Shown: positions 1 to 6,841 of the stretch, piece after piece
Layout: each line of letters starts with the position of its first letter
Position numbering within the stretch: position 1 is the stretch's first letter
From: Nitriliruptorales bacterium
GTDB taxonomy: Bacteria > Actinomycetota > Nitriliruptoria > Euzebyales > Egibacteraceae
Length of the DNA stretch: 14,952 nt
NCBI GenBank assembly: GCA_007133145.1
Contig: SLNF01000103.1
Coordinates: 1 to 14,952, forward strand
Direction: 5' to 3'
Made by a program: the position numbers and the translations under genes
The notes under the pieces: model-generated
The model's input: the letters and a program-made list of their open reading frames with translations, nothing else
Databases searched by the model: none
Told to the model about the DNA's origin: nothing

Positions 1-972
1 GGCGTCGGCCTCGAGCACCGCCGAGCGCAGCCCGAGCGGGCCGAACACGAGCTCGTCGGCGAGCTCGGGTCCGGAGCCGCTCGCGGCCTGGGCGACGTCG
101 CAGAGGATGTTCGTCGTGCCCGACGAGTAGGCCCACCGGGTGCCCGGCTCGGCCACGAGCGGCTGGTCGGCGGCGTAGCCGCCGGCGCTGCCCGGCCGGA
201 AGAGCATCCGGGTCGCGTCGGTGTCGGGGTCGTAGACCTCCTCGAAGGCGAGCCCGTCGGTCATCGACAGCAGGTGCTCGACGGTGATCGCCGCGCGGTC
301 GTCGTCGGCCCACTGCGGCAGCAGGTCGTCGTCGCTGACGTCGAGGAGGCCTTCGTGGACAAGGCGGCCGACGATGGCGTTGGCGACCGACTTCGCCATC
401 GACCAGCCGAGCAGCGGCGTGTCGGCGTCGAACCCCTCGGCGTAGCGCTCGGCGACGAGTTGCCCGTCGTGGGCGACGACCACCGCGCGGGTGTTGCGCG
501 CCTGACCCTGGGGGTCGTCCTCGACGAACGCCCCGTCGACCGCGGCGTCGAGCACGTCGCGCTGGACCCCGTCGGGTGCTGTCGCGGCGCCGCTGCCGTC
601 CGGCCACGGGGTCGCGGGCTCGCCGGCCGCCTCGACGTCGGGGAGGGGCGGCAGGTCCGGCGGGGCGTCGGCGAGCGTGCAGCCGTAGGCGGAGACGTAG
701 GCGGTGGAGCCCCAGGCGCCGAGCAGCGTCGTGGTGACGCTGCCCTCGGCGGCGTCGCGTGAGGTGCGCAGGAACGGCACGAGCGGGTTGTCGGGCAGGT
801 CGGCGAGGGCGTCGTCGACGCTGCGGCCCGACAGGAACGTCGCCGAGCAGACGGTCTTCGCGGCGTAGCCGGTGGCGACCGGCGCGATCGGGCCGAGGGA
901 GCGCACGAGCGCGCCGGCGAGGAGGGCGACGACGGCGACCGCGCCGAGCAGGACGAGGCGTCGACGCCTCAC
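1..972 (-). CDS. Serine hydrolase, beta-lactamase/NylB-like family (3' end outside window)
   Basis: The first 324 residues are visible and the C-terminus lies beyond the left edge. The GTG start at 972 is set by GGAGG at 977-981, 4 nt upstream. The N-terminus (RRRRLVLLG, then a hydrophobic stretch to about residue 23) is a signal peptide or membrane anchor, so the enzyme probably acts outside the membrane. The acylating serine motif S-x-x-K is S191-M-A-K194 in GWSMAKS. The second motif is Y282-S-S-G, where class C beta-lactamases have Y-x-N. SMAK plus YSSG is typical of the 6-aminohexanoate-dimer hydrolase/esterase branch of the PF00144 family. The third (K/H-x-G) motif would be off the window. 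The substrate cannot be told: an amide, ester or peptide hydrolase are all possible, and beta-lactam resistance is not implied. It is divergent from the PPOX gene at 1096. Confidence 0.88.
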   Translation of the reverse strand, partial: MRRRRLVLLGAVAVVALLAGALVRSLGPIAPVATGYAAKTVCSATFLSGRSVDDALADLPDNPLVPFLRTSRDAAEGSVTTTLLGAWGSTAYVSAYGCTLADAPPDLPPLPDVEAAGEPATPWPDGSGAATAPDGVQRDVLDAAVDGAFVEDDPQGQARNTRAVVVAHDGQLVAERYAEGFDADTPLLGWSMAKSVANAIVGRLVHEGLLDVSDDDLLPQWADDDRAAITVEHLLSMTDGLAFEEVYDPDTDATRMLFRPGSAGGYAADQPLVAEPGTRWAYSSGTTNILCDVAQAASGSGPELADELVFGPLGLRSAVLEADA

Positions 973-1022
973 GGGACCTCCTTCGTCGTCGGCTCGAGGC
1001 GGCGAGCCTAGACGCGGGGACG

Positions 1023-1036
1023 GGGTCGGCCGACCC
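1023..1036. promoter_or_regulatory. 14-bp perfect palindrome, candidate operator
   Basis: GGGTCGGCCGACCC reads identically on both strands. It sits in the 123-bp divergent region between the serine hydrolase and the PPOX oxidoreductase. A TANNNT-type hexamer (TACCGT, 1044-1049), which could serve as a -10 element for the plus-strand gene, follows 7 nt later. A repressor bound here could act on both genes. No consensus -35 is visible and no regulator is encoded next to it, so this is a structural observation only. Confidence 0.35.
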
Positions 1037-1095
1037 GTGCCGCTACCGTGCGGCTCCCAGCCCAGCCGCGAGTCCCCCGGAAAGGTCCCGTTGCG

Positions 1096-1500
1096 ATGGC
1101 CGAGCCCAACCTCGCCGACGCGCTCGGCGACGAGCGGTACGTCTCGCTCACGACCTTCCGCGCGAGCGGGGAGGGGGTGCCGACCCCGGTGTGGTTCGTG
1201 CCCCAACCCGACGGCGCGGTCCTCGTCTACACCGAGGCGTCCTCCGGCAAGGTCAAGCGCCTGAGGCGCAACCCCGCCTGCGCCGTCGCCGCCTGCGACG
1301 CCCGCGGCCGCGTCCACGGCGAGGAGATCGCCGCGACCGCCGAGGTGCTCGACGGGCAGGGCCGGGAGGTCTTCGCCCAGCTGCGTCGGCGCTATGGCTG
1401 GCAGGCGCGGGCCTTCGACCTCCTGGGTGGGCTCCTCAACCGCCGCCGGCGGGGCGACGCCGTCGGCCTCCGGGTCACCGGCGCTGCCCGCGCCCGGTGA
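1096..1500 (+). CDS. PPOX-class oxidoreductase, Rv2061-like, probably F420-dependent
   Basis: This is a 134-aa protein of the split beta-barrel flavin/F420-binding fold. The N-terminal half carries the pattern seen in the mycobacterial Rv2061 group: DERYVSLTTFRASG, then VPTPVWFV, then SSGKVKRLRRNPACAVAACDARGR. The SGKVKRLRRNP segment normally contacts the cofactor phosphate. Its length is normal for this group, which consists of small cytoplasmic dimers. The physiological substrate is not known for most members. The ATG at 1096 is preferred over an in-frame upstream GTG at 1048, because the family alignment starts at MAEPNLADALGDERYVSL and a weak GGAAAGG lies upstream. FMN instead of F420 cannot be excluded by reading alone. 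Confidence 0.85.
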   Translation: MAEPNLADALGDERYVSLTTFRASGEGVPTPVWFVPQPDGAVLVYTEASSGKVKRLRRNPACAVAACDARGRVHGEEIAATAEVLDGQGREVFAQLRRRYGWQARAFDLLGGLLNRRRRGDAVGLRVTGAARAR

Positions 1501-1504
1501 GCGC

Positions 1505-1525
1505 CGTCGCTGGGCCGCAGCGGCG
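1505..1525. terminator. Candidate bidirectional terminator hairpin
   Basis: CGTCGCTG (1505-1512) pairs with CAGCGGCG (1518-1525) around a 5-nt loop, giving 8 pairs of which one is G-T. It begins just after the PPOX stop codon and before the convergent TSUP stop codon. There is no T-tract, as is common for actinobacterial terminators, so the assignment rests on position and stem only. Confidence 0.35.
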
Positions 1526-1569
1526 CGCCCCCCGCCGACCCGAAGGGTGGCGTGCGGCCAGCCGGCTGG

Positions 1570-2391
1570 TCAGTGACGGAACACCCGCAGCGCCGAGGCG
1601 ATGAGGATGACGCCGAGCACGAGCTTGATCGCGTCCTGGGGCGCGAGGCCCACGAGCAGTCCGCCGATGATCGCGCCGAGCACCGAGCCGGCGCCCATCG
1701 GCGCGATCATGCGACGGCGGTCGACGCGGTCGGCGAAGGCGGCCCTTCGGGTGTGGCGGGCGACGCCGACGGCGACCGTCGGCAGGCTGATGAGCAGGCT
1801 CGCGGTGCCCGCGGCGACGATGTCGGCGCCGAAGACGAAGAGCAGCGTGGGGATGATCACCTCGCCGCCGGCCACCCCGAGCAGGCTGCTGATGAGCCCG
1901 ATCGCGAGCCCGCAGACCACGGCGACGAGCAGCGTGGTCGGTCCCGGCTCGGGCAGCAGCCCGGTGGCCTCGCCCGGCGCGAACGCCTCGAGGATCAAGC
2001 CGACGCCGATGGCGAGCAGCAGCACGAGGATGGTGCGGCGCAGCTGCACCTCGGGGACCCGGTGGACCCAGCCGACGCCGAGGTAGGCGGAGGCCACCGC
2101 GCCGAGCGCGATCGCGGCGGCGACTGGCAGCAGGGCGACGACGGGGGTGAGGTCGAGGGTGACCGTGCGCACCGTGAGCGCGGCCGAGACGGTGATGAGA
2201 CTGATCGCGAGGTTGAGCGCGACCGCCGAGCGTGGGGGGTAGCCGAACACGCCGGTGAGGACCGGCAGCCGGAACTCCGCCCCACCCAGACCGATGAGCC
2301 CACCGAGCGTGCCGATGGGCACGCCGAAGCCGAACGCCCTCCCGGCGTGGGGCCGCACCGCGACGGTCGCCGTGTCCGAGCTCCCGGTCAA
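1570..2391 (-). CDS. TSUP-family anion permease (sulfite exporter TauE/SafE family)
   Basis: This is a 273-aa polytopic membrane protein with about eight hydrophobic segments. It shows the internal two-fold repeat of the PF01925 family. The repeat signatures are a glycine-rich loop followed by Pro: GTLGGLIGLGGAEFRLPVL at residues 28-46 and GLISSLLGVAGGEVIIPTL at about 165-183. Family members move sulfite, sulfoacetate, sulfonates or other organic anions across the inner membrane, and the substrate cannot be assigned here. There is no ATG at the 5' end. The TTG at 2391 has GGGAAGG (2398-2404) 6 nt upstream and is chosen. A GTG at 2358 (262 aa) is the alternative but has no visible ribosome binding site. 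The frame stays open far upstream, but that part is antisense to the methyltransferase and is not coding. The gene is divergent from the methyltransferase at 2560. Confidence 0.85.
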   Translation of the reverse strand: MTGSSDTATVAVRPHAGRAFGFGVPIGTLGGLIGLGGAEFRLPVLTGVFGYPPRSAVALNLAISLITVSAALTVRTVTLDLTPVVALLPVAAAIALGAVASAYLGVGWVHRVPEVQLRRTILVLLLAIGVGLILEAFAPGEATGLLPEPGPTTLLVAVVCGLAIGLISSLLGVAGGEVIIPTLLFVFGADIVAAGTASLLISLPTVAVGVARHTRRAAFADRVDRRRMIAPMGAGSVLGAIIGGLLVGLAPQDAIKLVLGVILIASALRVFRH

Positions 2392-2559
2392 CGCCTGCCT
2401 TCCCACCGTCGGTCCGTCGCCTCGGTGGCCCAGGCTACGAGGGGTCCGGGCCGCCGGCGCCCGGAGCTCGCGCCGCCCCTCGCCAGGCGGGCAGGATGGC
2501 CGGGGCCCGGGACGCGCGGTCGCGGGCAGCGTGACGGTGGACCGGGAGGGACAGCGCGG

Positions 2560-3471
2560 ATGGCCACGGCCTACCTCGCCGCGGAGGGCTTCGAGGCCGA
2601 GCTCGACGCCGAGCTCGCCCGCGCCGGCGTCGCGGTGGCGCTGCGGCACGGTCGGCTGCGGGTCGGCGAGGGCCCGCCGGTCGAGGCCGCGTGGGCGGCG
2701 AACATCTGGCGAGGCGCCGAGCGGATCGCGGTGTCCTCGATCGGGCACGCCGCCAGGGAGCTGCGAGGGCGCCAGCGCAACTGGGCGGTCTACGCTCCTG
2801 AGCACCGCGGTCGGGCACGGCTCGTCGCCGAGCAGCTCCCCCACGTCGCCGCGCGGCCCCTCGAGCTCGGCGAGGTCGCGCCCGAGGCGCCGCTGGGCTC
2901 GTGGACGCTCCTCGAGCGCGACCTCCTGCTCGCGGCCACCGACTGCTCGAGCCCGTTCGTCAACGGGGTCGCGCGCTTCGCCGAGGACCGGCAAGGGCCG
3001 CCGAGCCGCGCCTACCTCAAGCTGTGGGAGACGTTCGCGCGGCTGCGCCGCTGGCCGGCTGCCGGTGAGCGTTGCCTCGACCTCGGCGCCGCGCCGGGGG
3101 GCTGGACGTGGCTGCTCGCGCGCACCGGCGCGGAGGTCCTCGCGGTCGACCGCGCGCCGCCCGCGCCCGAGGTCGGGGCGCTCGGCAACGTCACCTGGCG
3201 GCAGGGCTCGGCGTTCGCCGTCGACCCCGCCGAGGTCGGCGCCGTCGACTGGTGGTGCAGCGACCTCGTCGCCTACCCCCAGCGCCTCCTGGGCCTCGTG
3301 ACGCGCTGGCTCGCCACCGGGGTCGTGCGCAACCTCGTCTGCACGGTGAAGTTCCAGGGCGCGACCGACCATGACGTCGCCGAGCGCTTCGCGGCGCTGC
3401 CCGGTGCCCAGCTGTGGCACCTCTCGCAGAACAAGCACGAGCTCACCTGCGTCATCGCCGACCCGTCCTGA
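2560..3471 (+). CDS. RlmM-like 2'-O-ribose methyltransferase (FtsJ fold)
   Basis: This is a 303-aa protein. The C-terminal half is a Rossmann-type SAM-dependent methyltransferase with motif I CLDLGAAPGGWTWLL (residues 172-186). The catalytic tetrad of FtsJ/RlmM enzymes is complete: K154 in SRAYLKLWE, D235 in CSDLVAYP, K264 in CTVKFQG and E294 in NKHELTCV. The N-terminal part (residues 1-120) resembles the RNA-binding region of COG2933 proteins. Enterobacterial RlmM methylates the 2'-OH of C2498 in 23S rRNA. A tRNA or rRNA target is likely here, but the exact nucleotide is an inference. The ATG at 2560 follows GGGAGGG at 2544-2550. The frame is open further upstream, but that portion overlaps the divergent permease and reads as low-complexity arginine/glutamate-rich sequence, so it is rejected. 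Confidence 0.85.
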   Translation: MATAYLAAEGFEAELDAELARAGVAVALRHGRLRVGEGPPVEAAWAANIWRGAERIAVSSIGHAARELRGRQRNWAVYAPEHRGRARLVAEQLPHVAARPLELGEVAPEAPLGSWTLLERDLLLAATDCSSPFVNGVARFAEDRQGPPSRAYLKLWETFARLRRWPAAGERCLDLGAAPGGWTWLLARTGAEVLAVDRAPPAPEVGALGNVTWRQGSAFAVDPAEVGAVDWWCSDLVAYPQRLLGLVTRWLATGVVRNLVCTVKFQGATDHDVAERFAALPGAQLWHLSQNKHELTCVIADPS

Positions 3472-3590
3472 GCAGGGTTGCCGACCGCCGAGCCCTCGCG
3501 GAGCTCGAGGCCACCGGGCGCTCACGCAGCGAGGCCGTCCGGCGCGGCCTCGCCCTCGAGGTCGGGGTCGACCTGCGGTGGCGCTCGCCC
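3465..3590 (+). pseudogene. Possible ribbon-helix-helix (CopG-like) protein remnant
   Basis: One frame of the 177-bp gap between the methyltransferase and the convergent cell-wall protein reads RRALAELEATGRSRSEAVRRG. This strongly resembles the helix-turn-helix portion of ribbon-helix-helix antitoxins (ALxxLxxxTGRSRSEAVRxAL). No ATG, GTG or TTG start lies in frame just upstream. The N-terminal beta strand is missing, and the frame continues into arginine-rich sequence. It may be a decayed antitoxin or a chance similarity in a GC-rich frame. Confidence 0.25.
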
Positions 3591-3648
3591 GTCCTGCCCC
3601 GTCGCGGCGCGCGACGTGGGCCGTCGCCGCAGTGCCGGGCACGGGCGC

Positions 3649-5805
3649 TCAGCAGCTGCTGCCCGGGGGCGTCGGCACCGAGGGGTCGACGACCTCGACG
3701 TGCAGGTGCGGCCAGTTTCGGGCGCTGGAGTAGCGATCGACCTGTGAGGTGAACGGCAGGGGTCGGGGGCCGTCGGCGATCACCGTCTGCCCGGCGACGA
3801 CCCGGTCGCCGACCTCGACGCGCAGCCCATGGACGTGCAGCACCTTGACCTCCCAGCCGGGGCGGGCGTCGGGTTCGATGACGACGAACGCGTCGGGGTA
3901 GGCGCAGTACAGACGGTAGGTCCCGGCGCGGACCACCCTGCCAGTGGCCGGCGCGAGCGCCTCCTCGGCGGGATCGGCGACGACGTCGGCGGCGGTGCGG
4001 GAGCCCGTCGCGCGGCCGCGGGACGGCAGGGTCACCGTCGGCGTGGCCGTCGCGCGGGGGTGCTGCTGCTGCGCGCCGTGGTGGAAGGCCTCGTGGTAGC
4101 CGATCATCTCGACGCCGCGCGACGGCAGGAGCAGCTCCACCGGCGGGGCGGTGGAGAAGTGCGGATCCGGACGCAGGTAGCCGACCTCGACGACGTGGTG
4201 GCTGCGGCGGTTGTCGAGGTCGACGAGCGCGGCGGTCAGGCGCAGGGGATGAGCGAGGTCCGGGGCCGGCTCGACGTGGTCGCCCGTCGGGTGGAACACG
4301 AGTCCGGTGCCGTCCTCGTCGAGCACCGACTCGCCGCGGACCTCGACCCCCGCGAGCTCGACGTGCAGGCTGGAGCGGCGCGGACTGAGGGGGCGGTCGG
4401 TCTCGAGCCGCATCGGCGGGAGGCTCGAGACCGTTGTGCCCGCGGTGGGCCAGCCGCCGGTGACCCGCGGTGCGCTGGACCCGTCCTCGGCCGCGGAGAT
4501 CCCGGCGTCGACCACCGAGGCGGCAACCGCCGCGGGCCCGCCGTAGACGTCGAGGCGCTCGGGACGATGCGCCCGCAAGGCCTCCGCGGTCGGCGCCGAG
4601 AGCGCGTCGGGGGCGGTGAGCAGCAGCGGCTGCCCCCGCGCCGCCGCATGCGGTGCACCGGCGAGCGCATCGGGGAAGGTGCTGCCGCTCGCCAACGAGA
4701 CCACCGAGGCGTCGGGGTGCCGCGCCTCGAGCACGGCCACCGCCGTGGCGTAGCGGTCGGGCCCGCCGAGTCGCTCGACCTCGTCGAGCCCGGCGGCGAG
4801 CGCGCCGACGACTGCGTCGCTGACCGCGGCGGGCCCGCCGATCACCGTGGCGCGGGACGTCCCGAGCTCGCCGAGGACCCGGGTGGTGGCCTCGGGCAGG
4901 TCGTCCGGGGCGGTGAGCAGCACCGGAAGGCCGTCGCGGGCGGCGGGCACCGAGGCCGCCAGGGCATCGGGAAAGCCCGCGGCCGAGGCGATGAGGGCCT
5001 CCTCGGCGGGTGGCAGCAACCGGGCGACCTCCGCGGCGGTGGCGATGCGGTCCGCTCCCGCGTGACGCACCGGCTCGAACCCGAGGGCTGCCACGGCGTC
5101 GGCCACCTCCTCGCCGAGTGCGGCGGGCCCACCGAGCAGGTGCACGGTGGCGCCATCGGGGAGCACGCGCTCGAGCTCCGCCGCGGTGGCGTCGGGAAGG
5201 CCGTCACGGCGGGCAAGCAGCAGCGGGCCGTCGACGGCGGCGGCAAGCGGGGCGCCGGTGAGCGCGTCGGCGAAGTCGTCGGCGCGGGCGAGCACCGCGG
5301 CGTCGGCGCTCGCGGGCTCGGGGAAGGCGTCGGCGGCGATCACCACGGCGGTGCCCACCCGTTCGTCGCCGGCCAGCCGGCGCGGCGAGCGCGCCGTGGC
5401 CGTCACCTCCCAGGTGCGGGAGGCCGCCCGCCCCTCGGCGTCGGTGAAGGCCACCCCCACGGCGTGTGTGCCGGGCGAGAGCTCGACGGGGACGTGCACC
5501 GGCGTGCCCAGCCCCGGCTCGGTCGGGCCCCGGCGCACCTCGTCGGTGGGCTCGCCGCCGAGGGTGATCTCGACGCGCTCGACGCCCGTGGCGCTGGCCA
5601 GGTAGGCGCCGAGCTCGGCCTCGCCGGCCGGCACGAGCGCCCCGGGGGCGGGCCAGGGGGTGTGCACCGTGGCCGGCTGGTCCTCGGCGCTCGCGAGACG
5701 GGGGAGGTCGGCGAGCAGCGTCACGGCGACGACGAGCACCGTGACGAGCGCCACCGTGAAGGTCTGGTGGCGACGCCCGCTTGCCCGCAGAGTCTGCCCG
5801 GCCAC
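3649..5805 (-). CDS. Secreted cell-wall-binding (CW_binding_2) protein with C-terminal M23-like domain
   Basis: This is a 718-aa exported protein. Residues 1-40 form a signal peptide ending in LASA, with a charged start and a core from about 16 to 33. A beta-rich domain follows (41-140). Three PF04122 cell-wall-binding type 2 repeats occupy about 143-243, 246-340 and 344-438. Each has the D-R/V-x-x-T-A start, an F-x-DAL centre and a GGPAA end. A further beta domain (445-590) leads to a LytM/M23-like domain (590-707) with SRGRATGSRTAADVV, HVHGLRVEVGDRVVAGQ and the terminal HLHVEV. The usual first zinc ligand (H-x-G-x-D) appears as T-G-S-x-x-x-x-D, so peptidase activity is uncertain. The protein probably binds the envelope and may cut or only bind peptidoglycan. 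The GTG at 5805 has only a weak TAGG upstream. The gene begins 32 bp after the isochorismatase-like gene on the same strand, so the two may be cotranscribed. Confidence 0.87.
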   Translation of the reverse strand: MAGQTLRASGRRHQTFTVALVTVLVVAVTLLADLPRLASAEDQPATVHTPWPAPGALVPAGEAELGAYLASATGVERVEITLGGEPTDEVRRGPTEPGLGTPVHVPVELSPGTHAVGVAFTDAEGRAASRTWEVTATARSPRRLAGDERVGTAVVIAADAFPEPASADAAVLARADDFADALTGAPLAAAVDGPLLLARRDGLPDATAAELERVLPDGATVHLLGGPAALGEEVADAVAALGFEPVRHAGADRIATAAEVARLLPPAEEALIASAAGFPDALAASVPAARDGLPVLLTAPDDLPEATTRVLGELGTSRATVIGGPAAVSDAVVGALAAGLDEVERLGGPDRYATAVAVLEARHPDASVVSLASGSTFPDALAGAPHAAARGQPLLLTAPDALSAPTAEALRAHRPERLDVYGGPAAVAASVVDAGISAAEDGSSAPRVTGGWPTAGTTVSSLPPMRLETDRPLSPRRSSLHVELAGVEVRGESVLDEDGTGLVFHPTGDHVEPAPDLAHPLRLTAALVDLDNRRSHHVVEVGYLRPDPHFSTAPPVELLLPSRGVEMIGYHEAFHHGAQQQHPRATATPTVTLPSRGRATGSRTAADVVADPAEEALAPATGRVVRAGTYRLYCAYPDAFVVIEPDARPGWEVKVLHVHGLRVEVGDRVVAGQTVIADGPRPLPFTSQVDRYSSARNWPHLHVEVVDPSVPTPPGSSC

Positions 5806-5837
5806 AGCGGGAGCCTACGTGCCCCCCGTGGCTGCCG

Positions 5838-6689
5838 TCAGCCCTCCTTGCGGCCGTCGGGGTGGGTGGTGCCCTTGACCGCGCCCGGTTCTCCGGTGAC
5901 GAAGTCGTGCTCGAGGTAGCCGAGCACCTCCTCGGTGGACAGCACGTTGGCGACGGTGCCGTTGGCGACGGTGAGCGCGGCCTCGTGGTGCGACGTGGCG
6001 GTGGCGACGGCGTCGCCCACGACGACGACGTCGTAGCCGCGCGAGTTGCCCGCGTAGGCCGTGGCCAGCACGCACTCGTCGGTCCAGAGCCCGACGATGA
6101 CGATCGTGTCGATGTCGAGGACCGTGAGCTTGCCGTCGAGGTAGGAGCCGCCCTCGTCGTCGAAGGTCCAGAACATGTCGAGGTGCTGGCCGAGGTAGAA
6201 CCAGCCGTCGGCGCGCTCCTGCGCGGTCGGGGCGATCTCCGCGAGCGGCTCCAGCCCCGCCGCGCCGGTGAAGACGTAGGCGGCGTTCTCGGGCTGCTCG
6301 GGGCGCAGCCCCCGTGGGCCGTACCAGCGGTCCATGGCGTTGGCGATGCCGTCGTCGAACATCCGGCTCCATGCGCTCCAGGCGATGGCCACACCGGCGC
6401 TCTCGGCCCGCGCGGCGCGGAACGCCTCCACGAGGCGCTCGACGTTCGGCAGGATGCCGCCGGCGTAGGGGCGGTACTCCTCCTGGCAGTCGTCGACGAG
6501 CAGGGCGATCCGGCGGGGACGGTCAGCGAGGTCCCAGGCCGCCCAGAACTCGATCGGCTGGCCGTGGGGCCCGTCGGGGGTCTCGCGGTAGTTGGGCATG
6601 GGCTCGAGCGCGAGCGCCATGTCGCGGTGCTTGCGAGGCTCGGCGACGGCCTCTTCGAGTGTCCGGAAGCGATCCTGGCTCTGCTCCAT
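5838..6689 (-). CDS. Isochorismatase-like cysteine hydrolase
   Basis: This is a 283-aa protein, longer than the usual 180-220 aa because of about 55 extra N-terminal residues (MEQSQDRF to ADRPRR). The fold is recognisable from IALLVDDCQEEY (catalytic Asp near D67 of the D-x-Q motif) and from IVIVGLWTDECVLATA with nucleophile C206. The Lys of the D-K-C triad, expected in a K-x-x-x-D-x-F context, is not evident. The matching segment reads YLGQHLDMFW (about 165-174). Family members hydrolyse amides such as nicotinamide, N-carbamoylsarcosine, biuret or ureidoacrylate, or the vinyl ether of isochorismate. The substrate here is unknown. The ATG at 6689 has GGAGAGG (6699-6705) 9 nt upstream. The last residues (TTHPDGRKEG) form a polar tail. 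A complex set of inverted repeats lies in the leader, and the cell-wall-binding gene follows closely. Confidence 0.85.
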   Translation of the reverse strand: MEQSQDRFRTLEEAVAEPRKHRDMALALEPMPNYRETPDGPHGQPIEFWAAWDLADRPRRIALLVDDCQEEYRPYAGGILPNVERLVEAFRAARAESAGVAIAWSAWSRMFDDGIANAMDRWYGPRGLRPEQPENAAYVFTGAAGLEPLAEIAPTAQERADGWFYLGQHLDMFWTFDDEGGSYLDGKLTVLDIDTIVIVGLWTDECVLATAYAGNSRGYDVVVVGDAVATATSHHEAALTVANGTVANVLSTEEVLGYLEHDFVTGEPGAVKGTTHPDGRKEG

Positions 6690-6747
6690 CCTCGGCGTCC
6701 TCTCCTGGGGTCCGAACGGCACGGGCGCTGCTGCCCGCTGACCCTCG

Positions 6748-6820
6748 CGGGCCGACCGGGTGCCCCCGCGGCTGGGGAGTCGGCCCGAACGGCGCAGGCA
6801 CGCGTGCGCACCGGGCCGAC
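6748..6820 (-). promoter_or_regulatory. Three-copy alternating inverted repeat; candidate attenuator or structured leader
   Basis: CGGGCCGAC occurs at 6748-6756 and again at 6812-6820. Its exact reverse complement GTCGGCCCG lies between them at 6779-6787. The middle copy can pair with either flank, giving two mutually exclusive 9-bp stems. Each alternative has inner support: CCCC/GGGG (6764-6767 with 6774-6777) in one, and GCGCA/TGCGC (6792-6796 with 6805-6809) in the other. The element fills the 152-bp gap before the isochorismatase-like gene, so it would sit in that transcript. One stem could also end transcription of the upstream gene. No known riboswitch class is recognised. Confidence 0.5.
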
Positions 6821-6841
6821 CGCGCCGGCGGGCGCGACCCG

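Noticed and set aside
1552..2559. Long in-frame upstream extension of the methyltransferase
   Set aside because: It is antisense to the TSUP permease and reads as repetitive Glu/Asp/Arg-rich sequence. The conserved protein starts at 2560 after a clear ribosome binding site.
2392..3642. Long in-frame upstream extension of the TSUP permease
   Set aside because: It is antisense to the methyltransferase and has no signal or domain. The membrane protein pattern begins at about 2350.
3829..5919. A 696-codon open frame on the plus strand
   Set aside because: It is exactly antisense to the cell-wall-binding/M23 gene, is rich in Gly/Arg/Val with no domain pattern, and arises from GC-rich codon bias.
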